Notes under the pieces: model-generated
The model's database searches: none
Told to the model about the DNA's origin: nothing
What the model saw: the letters and a program-made list of their open reading frames with translations, nothing else
Program-made: the position numbers and the translations under genes
Assembly (NCBI GenBank): GCA_023485205.1
Contig: JAMCZX010000011.1
Coordinates: forward strand, 1-31,912
DNA: 31,912 nucleotides
From: Candidatus Omnitrophota bacterium
GTDB lineage: Bacteria > Ratteibacteria > UBA8468 > B48-G9 > DTJG01
Direction: 5' to 3'
Part shown: positions 27,113 through 31,912 of the stretch, piece after piece
How positions within the stretch are numbered: the first letter of the stretch is position 1
How the letters are laid out: the number at the start of each line of letters is the position of its first letter

Positions 27113-27196
27113 TTAGTGGCAGCAACCTGATCTTTTAGAAGCAGACTTTTTCACTGGTTTTTTTGCTGATTTTTTAACTGCTTTTTTTGTTGGCAT
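27113..27196 (-). CDS. 27-residue lysine-rich miniprotein ending in GCCH
   Basis: Family not recognised. The product starts MPTKKAVKKSAKKPVKKSAS and ends RSGCCH: K/A/S/P repeats like a histone H1-type DNA-binding tail, then a Cys-Cys-His end that could bind a metal. Support is good for so short a frame: a strong Shine-Dalgarno GGAGGTGG (27203-27210) eight nt from the ATG, and a promoter (TTGACT, 18 bp, TAATAT) about 30 nt further up. The 310-bp gap between prs and the epimerase otherwise holds only the following 24-residue frame. Confidence 0.68.
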   Translation of the reverse strand: MPTKKAVKKSAKKPVKKSASKRSGCCH

Positions 27197-27230
27197 ATTT
27201 TTCCACCTCCTTTTTTTATACTTTACAATA

Positions 27231-27260
27231 ATATTAAAACATATTTTTCATATTAGTCAA
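27231..27260 (-). promoter_or_regulatory. Candidate promoter of the miniprotein pair
   Basis: Minus strand: -35 TTGACT (27255-27260, 5 of 6), 18-bp spacer, -10 TAATAT (27231-27236, 4 of 6). The predicted leader is ~28 nt and contains GGAGGTGG. It overlaps the divergent epimerase promoter. Confidence 0.5.
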
Positions 27261-27273
27261 TTAAATGTATAAT
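27245..27273 (+). promoter_or_regulatory. Candidate leaderless promoter of the epimerase gene
   Basis: -35 TTTTCA (27245-27250, 4 of 6), 17-bp spacer, -10 TATAAT (27268-27273, 6 of 6), then 7 nt to the ATG. No Shine-Dalgarno lies between. Confidence 0.5.
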
Positions 27274-27280
27274 TACTATT

Positions 27281-28240
27281 ATGAAAATTCTTATTACAGG
27301 AGGATGCGGTTTTATAGGTTCACACCTTGTAGACGCGCTTATCAGCCGTGGTGAGGAGATAGAAATAATAGATGACCTGTCTACGGGTAAAATTGAAAAC
27401 ATTCTGCCTCATTTAAAAAATCAACAATTAAATCTCTGGATAGATTCAGTTCTTAACCCGTCTCTTGTTGATGAAATTGTAGCAAAAAGTGATTTTGTTT
27501 TTCATCTTGCCTCAGCAGTTGGCGTAAAGACAATTCTTGATAATCCATTGTTATCCCTTGAATCAAACATAGAGGGGACAAAGAATGTTTTTACTTCTGC
27601 TGCAAAACATAAAAAGCCTGTTCTTTTTGCTTCAACATCTGAAACATATGGTAAAAATGAAAACGTTCCCTTTAAAGAAGATGCAGACATTGTTTTAGGC
27701 CCCACGTTTAAAAAAAGATGGGGCTATGCATGCAGTAAAGCGATAGATGAGTTTCTCGCCTTTGCATTCAGGGAAGAAAGAGGTTTGAACGTGATAATAG
27801 TGCGTCTTTTTAACACCGTTGGACCTGGACAATCGGAATCCTATGGAATGGTGCTGCCCCGTTTTGTCCTGCAGGCATTGGCAAATAAACAGATAACAGT
27901 TTTTGGAGATGGCTCCCAATCAAGATGTTTTATCCACGTAAAGGACGTAATAAGGGTTTTTCTTGAATTTATCAATTATTCAAAAGCATACGGTGAGATT
28001 TTTAACATAGGCACTACCGAGGAAATAACGATTAAAGGGCTTGCAGATATGGTTAAAAATCTTACGAATAGTTCCTCCGGGATTATTTTTGTTAACCCTG
28101 ATTCTGTTTATAAGACAGGATTTGAAGATATGAAAAGAAGAGTCCCTGACATTACAAAAATCAAAAGATTATTAAATTTTACTCCGGAATATTCCCTGGA
28201 ACACATAATAAAAGACGTAATAAAATATTTTAAAGTTTGA
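27281..28240 (+). CDS. NAD-dependent nucleotide-sugar epimerase/dehydratase (extended SDR)
   Basis: Cytosolic extended short-chain dehydrogenase acting on a nucleotide sugar, such as a UDP-glucose 4-epimerase or dTDP-/UDP-sugar dehydratase. The 319 residues show the NAD-binding ITGGCGFIGSHLVDAL (5-20), DDLSTGK, FHLASAVGVK, ASTSETYG with the catalytic serine/threonine region, and the YxxxK pair in WGYACSKAIDE. VRLFNTVGPGQ and FGDGSQSRCFIHVKDV are typical of the GalE/RmlB/UDP-xylose synthase groups. The exact substrate cannot be read. The start has no Shine-Dalgarno and a TATAAT 7 nt before it. The next gene begins 16 nt after the stop, so they are probably co-transcribed. Confidence 0.9.
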   Translation: MKILITGGCGFIGSHLVDALISRGEEIEIIDDLSTGKIENILPHLKNQQLNLWIDSVLNPSLVDEIVAKSDFVFHLASAVGVKTILDNPLLSLESNIEGTKNVFTSAAKHKKPVLFASTSETYGKNENVPFKEDADIVLGPTFKKRWGYACSKAIDEFLAFAFREERGLNVIIVRLFNTVGPGQSESYGMVLPRFVLQALANKQITVFGDGSQSRCFIHVKDVIRVFLEFINYSKAYGEIFNIGTTEEITIKGLADMVKNLTNSSSGIIFVNPDSVYKTGFEDMKRRVPDITKIKRLLNFTPEYSLEHIIKDVIKYFKV

Positions 28241-28256
28241 GAACGTTGGAACTGGG

Positions 28257-29801
28257 ATGAAAATAAAAAAAATAATTCTTGTTTCTCTTCTTGCTGCAGG
28301 ATTTTTAATCCGTTTTTTATATCTTTTTCATTTTCAGTCAACTGCATTTTTTAATCCTGTATTTTTAAAAGGATTTGACCAGAGAACATTCAACGTTCTG
28401 GCTTTAGAAATTCTGAAACATCCTATTCATGTGGATGGTCAGGTTTTCTGGATTGCGCCGTTATACTCTTATTTTCTTGCTTTTATCTATTTCTTATTCG
28501 GGAAAAACAATTTTTTTGCCGCGGGTTTTATAGGAATTGTCATTGATGTGCTTACCGGATTTTTTATCTATCTTCTTGGCAGGAAGGTTGCAGGTGAATG
28601 GACCGGACTCGGAGCACTTTTTCTTTATATTTTTTACAGAACAATCATAGTATATTCAACAACAATACTGAGTGATGGATTTATCCTTTTTTTAAACCTC
28701 GCATTCATTGTAAGTTTATATTATGCCATTGGTAAAAAACCTAACTATATTTTTTGGGTGCTTTCCGGCGTTGTTTTAGGACTTGCTTCTTTGGCAAAAC
28801 CAACAATTCTTGCTTTTCTTCCATTCCTTTTTATAGGGCTTTTTCTATATCCGGAGCAAAATTATCTGCCTGAAAAAAAACACCTGTCTTTAAAAAACAG
28901 GAACAGATTTTTTCAGCCATCCATGGTTTTTTCAATTATACTTATTTCGGCTTTTTTAATAATTCTTCCCGTAACTTTAAGAAACTGGTACGTAGCAAAA
29001 ACATTTGTTCCTATTGCCAGGGAAGGGTGGACTGACTGGAAACTCGGGAATAGCATTGATTCCCCCGGGTTTTTTTATTATCCACATGGATTCCTTTTAT
29101 CCCCGCTCGGATTAAATTTCTGGCTCCTTTTTTTAAAAAAAATATTTTTGTTCTTTAATACCTATGAATGGCCGCAGGATTTAAACGTTTATTTCATGGG
29201 AAAAATCATTCCTGTTTTGAAATTTGCATTTGTTCATTTTGGTTTTGTCGTTCCATTTGGAGTTACGGGGATTTTTTTTATGAGAAACGTAAGGAAAAAT
29301 TTTCTTTTTTACTCTTTTGTTTTCATCCAGTTTTTATGGGTTGTGCTTTTTTTTGTCGTTGATAGATTCAGACTTCCATTTGTTGCCTGCCTGATGATTC
29401 CGGCAGTTTTTGCAGGACAAATAATATTTCTTGAATTGAAGAATAAAAGACTGATAAAACCCTTCATAATTATTCTGATTGCAGGCTTGATATTTTTCTT
29501 TTCCAGCATTCCACTTGTTACTAAACGGATACCACCTGTTTATTATAAAATTTTTTACCAGATTAGCTTTAAAAATATTCTATACGACATAAAAACAGGA
29601 AATTTCAAAGATGCAGAAGAAAAAGCAGAAACACTTGTCCGGATTATTCCGTATAACCCGGTTACTCATTTTCTTCTTGCCACTGTGTATTTCGGTGAAG
29701 ATAAAAAAGAACAGGCGCAAAAACAGGCTGAGGAATCCCTTCAGATAGACCCAAACTATACAATTGCAAAACAATTCTTAAAACAGATTAATAAATTTTG
29801 A
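28257..29801 (+). CDS. GT-C (ArnT/PMT-like) membrane glycosyltransferase with C-terminal TPR
   Basis: A 514-residue polytopic protein resembling the dolichyl-phosphate-mannose-dependent protein/lipid mannosyltransferase superfamily. After the first helix (~7-25) a loop holds the acidic GFDQRTFN, followed by ~9-10 more hydrophobic helices to residue ~420. The last ~75 residues are soluble and TPR-like: FKDAEEKAETLVRIIPYNP and EQAQKQAEESLQIDPNY. Such enzymes use a polyprenyl-phosphate sugar on the periplasmic side. The window also holds a polyprenyl-phosphate-type GT2 and, directly upstream, a sugar epimerase, so a surface-glycan role is plausible but inferred. Confidence 0.8.
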   Translation: MKIKKIILVSLLAAGFLIRFLYLFHFQSTAFFNPVFLKGFDQRTFNVLALEILKHPIHVDGQVFWIAPLYSYFLAFIYFLFGKNNFFAAGFIGIVIDVLTGFFIYLLGRKVAGEWTGLGALFLYIFYRTIIVYSTTILSDGFILFLNLAFIVSLYYAIGKKPNYIFWVLSGVVLGLASLAKPTILAFLPFLFIGLFLYPEQNYLPEKKHLSLKNRNRFFQPSMVFSIILISAFLIILPVTLRNWYVAKTFVPIAREGWTDWKLGNSIDSPGFFYYPHGFLLSPLGLNFWLLFLKKIFLFFNTYEWPQDLNVYFMGKIIPVLKFAFVHFGFVVPFGVTGIFFMRNVRKNFLFYSFVFIQFLWVVLFFVVDRFRLPFVACLMIPAVFAGQIIFLELKNKRLIKPFIIILIAGLIFFFSSIPLVTKRIPPVYYKIFYQISFKNILYDIKTGNFKDAEEKAETLVRIIPYNPVTHFLLATVYFGEDKKEQAQKQAEESLQIDPNYTIAKQFLKQINKF

Positions 29802-29831
29802 AAAAATCCTGATAAACTAAACTTGAAAATA

Positions 29832-29840
29832 TGATATAAT
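29832..29840 (+). promoter_or_regulatory. Extended -10 promoter of hicBA
   Basis: TGATATAAT is an extended -10 element (TGn before TATAAT, 29835-29840). No good -35 lies 17 bp upstream, which extended -10 promoters do not need. The hicB ATG begins 6 nt after it and has no Shine-Dalgarno. Confidence 0.5.
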
Positions 29841-29846
29841 TAAATT

Positions 29847-30092
29847 ATGGAAACTTATTCTTTTAGAGTAATTGTAGAACAGGATGAAAAACGCTGGCAT
29901 GCATATTGTCCTGCACTAGAAAAATATGGAGCAGTTACCTGGGGTAACACTAGAGAGGAAGCATTAAAAAATATTGAGGAAGTAGTCCAGATGGTTGTTG
30001 AAGAAATTATTGAGGACAATAAAATACTTCCATACTTGCCCCCAGAAGAAGTTACTGTCTTTCATGAGCCAAGAGTAGCGGTGACAGTATAA
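29847..30092 (+). CDS. hicB: HicB-family antitoxin (short form)
   Basis: An 81-residue protein with the UPF0150/HicB partial RNase H-like fold: YSFRVIVEQDEKRWHAYCPALEKYGAVTWG-type beta strands (quoted in part: DEKRWHAYCPALEKYG), then REEALKNIEEVVQMVVEE. HicB binds and neutralises HicA. Full HicB proteins usually add a C-terminal DNA-binding domain for autoregulation. This one ends after the core, so it probably relies on other control or none. It is 1 nt upstream of hicA, the antitoxin-first order. Confidence 0.85.
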   Translation: METYSFRVIVEQDEKRWHAYCPALEKYGAVTWGNTREEALKNIEEVVQMVVEEIIEDNKILPYLPPEEVTVFHEPRVAVTV

Positions 30093-30093
30093 A

Positions 30094-30351
30094 ATGCCTC
30101 TCGAATTAAATCGTTTAAAAAATCTTACTGCCAGAAAAATAATAAATGGCCTGATGCGAGATGGGTTTTATTTAAATCGTCAGAGAGGAAGTCATCAACG
30201 TTATCATCATCCTGATGGGAGACGTGTAACTGTTACATTTCACCATTTTAGTGATACATTCCCACGTAAAACCTTGGAGAGTATGCTTTTTAGTCAGGCA
30301 CACTGGACAGAAGTAGATTTGAAAAGGTTAAAACTGATTAATAAATTCTGA
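30094..30351 (+). CDS. hicA: HicA-family mRNA interferase toxin
   Basis: An 85-residue protein of the HicA/YcfA double-stranded-RNA-binding-like fold. It shows ARKIINGLMRDGFYLNRQ and then the family signature RGSHQRYHHPDG, with the catalytic-type histidine H34, and TVTFHH. HicA cleaves mRNA during stress when HicB is lost. It starts 1 nt after the hicB stop, with its Shine-Dalgarno inside hicB if any. All key residues are present, so the toxin is probably active. Its 3' end overlaps the convergent small gene by 14 bp. The C-terminus (~55-85) is somewhat longer than minimal HicA. Confidence 0.87.
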   Translation: MPLELNRLKNLTARKIINGLMRDGFYLNRQRGSHQRYHHPDGRRVTVTFHHFSDTFPRKTLESMLFSQAHWTEVDLKRLKLINKF

Positions 30352-30535
30352 TTTGTATTTGTTTAACAATTCTAACAGATCTTTGAAATCTGATTGAATT
30401 TCCATAATATTGAGAACGAAGATGTTCTACTGCATAAATACGTTCTTCTGCAGGACGACTAAGCCAATAAAACAATGTGTCTTTTTGTTGTTTTGTATCC
30501 TGTAATTTATATTTTTTTAATACTGGTTTTATCAT
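30338..30535 (-). CDS. Small 'WLSRP-PEER' family protein
   Basis: A 65-residue protein with FYWLSRPAEERIYAVEHLRS followed by QYYG and RFQRSVRIVK. I recall this pattern in many small bacterial proteins encoded beside nucleotidyltransferase or toxin-antitoxin-type genes, but I know no firm function. I start it at the ATG at 30535; an upstream TTG frame runs into the insertion sequence and is not native. The insertion element ends only 15 bp before this ATG and has probably removed the native promoter and ribosome-binding site, so the gene may be silent. Confidence 0.6.
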   Translation of the reverse strand: MIKPVLKKYKLQDTKQQKDTLFYWLSRPAEERIYAVEHLRSQYYGNSIRFQRSVRIVKQIQIRIY

Positions 30536-30582
30536 TGCTGTATATTCTATCCTGAGTTTCCCACTTTTTGAGAACAAAAATA

Positions 30583-30607
30583 AAAACCTTGAATTATCAA
30601 GGGTTTT
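30583..30607 (-). terminator. Terminator hairpin inside the left end of the IS
   Basis: AAAACCTTGA (30583-30592) pairs with TCAAGGGTTTT (one bulged G). On the minus strand it is followed by TTTTTATTTTT. It would stop transcription leaving the element leftwards towards the small gene at 30338-30535. Confidence 0.65.
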
Positions 30608-30623
30608 ATGATAAAAAAATAGT

Positions 30624-31196
30624 GTGAAACCGCACTACCCCCGAATTAGACGGGTTAAAACACATTCAAAAAGTATTGCTATTCAATTTGGGTATTATAA
30701 AGGGAAAAGATTTAAGTTATTAAAACACATTGGTTCATCAAAAGATATTAATAAAATCAATGAATTAGTTGATATAGCAGAAGAATATATCAGTGCACAT
30801 AGTAATCAATTAAAATTAAACTTTAATCAATCTTCTACAGAAATTCTCTTTAAGCGTGGAATTAAGGTTGAAGAAAACCGTCTTCAAGAAGCTTATGATT
30901 ATTTAAGTCAAATTTATTCAAAAATCGGTGTAGTTGTTAATGAAATAGGATTTCCAATCTATTATGATATATTTCCTGGAAACACATTTGAAGGGAAAAC
31001 TATAATTCCTGTGATTTTAAGAATTATAAAAAAACATCAGATAAATAAATTTACTGTTATTGCTGATGCAGGAATGTTAAGTGAAAAGAATCTGATAGAA
31101 CTGGAAAAAAATGGAATTGACTATGTAGTTGGAGCAAGAACAGGAAACTTGAGTTTAAACGAAGCAAGAAATATTGCTAAGCGGAATATTACTTGA
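30624..31196 (+). pseudogene. IS1634-like transposase, N-terminal and central fragment
   Basis: 190 residues from a GTG start. The N-terminal RIRRVKTHSKSIAIQFGYYK and FKLLKHIGSSKDINK match IS1634-family transposases. The segment YDYLSQIYSKIG then joins directly to VVVNEIGFPIYYDIFPGNTF. In intact relatives roughly 100 or more residues, including the first catalytic aspartate (in the 'YDVTT' strand), lie between these points. The second Asp region is kept (FTVIADAGMLSEKN). The frame stops at 31196, before the conserved C-terminal part. It cannot encode an active transposase. Confidence 0.85.
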
Positions 31197-31630
31197 ACAA
31201 TTCGTCAAAAATTATTAAACGGCCAAAATTTTTATCGTACATCAACAAAAAAAATTTTGAATTGAATAAAACTATTATTGAGAAATATCGTTTGCTTGAA
31301 GGAATTAAAGGATATAAAACAAAGATTAAAAATATAAGTGAAAATCTTTTAATTTCAAGATATAAAGATTTATGGAGAATTGAGCAATTATTCAGAATGG
31401 CCAAATCTGATTTAGAAATACGCCCTATTTATCACAGGAGAAAAAATTCCATTGAATGCCATATCCTTATTGTTTTTGTATCTCTCTGCATGGAAAGGGT
31501 TATTGAAATAGAAAAAGGATTATCCATAAAAAAAGTAATAGAAGAATTAAAGGATAAATGGACTATCATTCTTAAAGATGAGATATCTGGCAATTTACTA
31601 AAATTACGTTTTAATAATAAACCGCACTAA
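31193..31630 (+). pseudogene. IS1634-like transposase, C-terminal fragment
   Basis: 145 residues in another frame, overlapping the first fragment by 4 bp. It carries IIKRPKFLSYINKKNFELN, then YKDLWRIEQLFRMAKSDLEI and RPIYHRRKNSIECHILIVF, where the catalytic glutamate of the DDE triad lies (RIEQLF). A TTG is the only start and no Shine-Dalgarno is present. A stretch between IAKR and IIKRP seen in intact relatives also seems lost, so both a frameshift and deletions separate it from the N-terminal part. Confidence 0.83.
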
Positions 31631-31854
31631 TTGGGAAACTCAGGAAAAGATTTAAAATCATATCTATTTTTTGATGGACTATGAAAATTCCATCCAAAAT
31701 ATACACCAATACAATTTAATCCCATAGCTTTTATTTTCTCAAATCTGTCCAGCCATAAATCAGATGGCAGCTTATAACTATCTATCTCCCCTGAAAAAAT
31801 AAAAACCGGTTTTTTATTTATTACAATGCTCTTTTTTTTAAATTTTATATTCAT
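31627..31854 (-). pseudogene. GH35 beta-galactosidase-like gene, N-terminal 70 codons, cut by the IS
   Basis: The frame begins at ATG 31854 and reads like the start of a glycoside hydrolase family 35 catalytic barrel: INKKPVFIFSGEIDSYKLP, DLWLDRFEKIKAMGLNCIGV and YFGWNFHSP. Family members have several hundred residues. After residue 70 (base 31645) the reading frame enters the insertion sequence, whose inverted repeat supplies PEFPN and a stop. The rest of the gene is not found beyond the element. It is almost certainly dead here. The ATG lacks a Shine-Dalgarno. Confidence 0.75.
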
Positions 31855-31892
31855 TTATATTTTTTGGTTATAAATATTTAAAGATATTTTTG

Positions 31893-31902
31893 AAACCGGT
31901 TT
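31893..31902. promoter_or_regulatory. Candidate LacI-type operator AAACCGGTTT
   Basis: A perfect 10-bp palindrome with a central CCGG, 39 nt upstream of the GH35-like start. LacI/GalR-family regulators of sugar genes bind CG-centred palindromes of this kind. A second copy (31803-31812) lies inside the coding sequence and may be chance. No regulator gene is in the window. Confidence 0.3.
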
Positions 31903-31912
31903 ATTGGTTGAA

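Larger units (their letters stand above)
30551..31644 (+). mobile_element. Decayed IS1634-like insertion sequence with intact 13-bp inverted repeats
   Basis: CCTGAGTTTCCCA at 30551-30563 and its exact complement TGGGAAACTCAGG at 31632-31644 delimit a 1094-bp element. Inside are two out-of-phase pieces of an IS1634-type DDE transposase. Internal parts are missing: family members carry ~450-550 residues, here ~335 remain. An 11-bp direct repeat AAACCGCACTA flanks the coding part (30627-30637, 31619-31629). No target-site duplication is visible, and the flanking genes on the two sides are unrelated. The ends could still be mobilised by an intact relative. Confidence 0.88.

Noticed and set aside
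31803..31812. Second AAACCGGTTT as an operator
   Set aside because: It lies inside the GH35-like coding sequence and encodes conserved residues (KKPV); chance is likely in AT-rich DNA.

Overview
The window is a 31.9 kb AT-rich bacterial chromosome segment, mostly housekeeping genes. The organism makes an outer membrane (Pal, a BamE-like lipoprotein, a LysM lipoprotein), diaminopimelate-type peptidoglycan (DapF) and phenylalanine (PheA). It also encodes a prepilin peptidase. The 16S rRNA gene is clearly bacterial but its 5' end is unusual (three mismatches to the common 27F primer site). Together with the AT-rich genome and many small hypothetical genes, this suggests an uncultivated diderm lineage. 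An Omnitrophota/Ratteibacteria-like origin is only a guess; a 16S search would settle it.

Layout. 1-4890: rplT (end of the infC-rpmI-rplT type cluster), a membrane GAF-GGDEF diguanylate cyclase, dapF (-), a small membrane protein with plsC (+), a BamE-like lipoprotein (-) and a PHP-domain protein (+). 4895-6801: a large palindromic repeat, then on the minus strand tRNA-Ile(GAU) and a 16S rRNA gene with no 23S beside it. The 16S has its own terminator and the tRNA its own promoter. 6914-10365 (-): a small Pro/Gly-rich membrane protein, mnmG and a DUF1015 gene. 10450-14229 (+): araB, araD, a stand-alone tRNA-binding OB-fold protein and pheA. 14376-21916 (+): a compact seven-gene run (pal, LysM lipoprotein, pilD, recG, family 2 glycosyltransferase, pcm, ligA), mostly abutting or overlapping. 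22123-23342 (+): xerC and a small membrane protein with a near-consensus promoter. 23400-25851 (-): leuS, broken by one extra base near its 3' end. 26041-26970 (+): prs, divergent from leuS with mirror-image -35 elements. 27032-27196 (-): two tandem lysine/arginine-rich miniproteins. 27281-29801 (+): a sugar-nucleotide epimerase and a GT-C/TPR membrane glycosyltransferase.

29847-31912 is the accessory end: a hicB-hicA toxin-antitoxin pair, a small 'WLSRP' family gene, and a decayed IS1634-like element with intact 13-bp terminal inverted repeats that cuts a GH35 beta-galactosidase gene after codon 70.

The most unusual non-coding signal is a dispersed palindromic repeat: three large copies plus one core fragment. 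Two copies, 17 kb apart in opposite orientation, share 105 identical bases. One copy lies in the predicted prs 5' leader, with its right arm reaching the ribosome-binding site. A second signal is a set of genes (leuS, the epimerase, hicB, probably the DUF1015 gene) whose start codons sit 6-8 nt after a -10 element and lack a Shine-Dalgarno, which suggests leaderless mRNAs.
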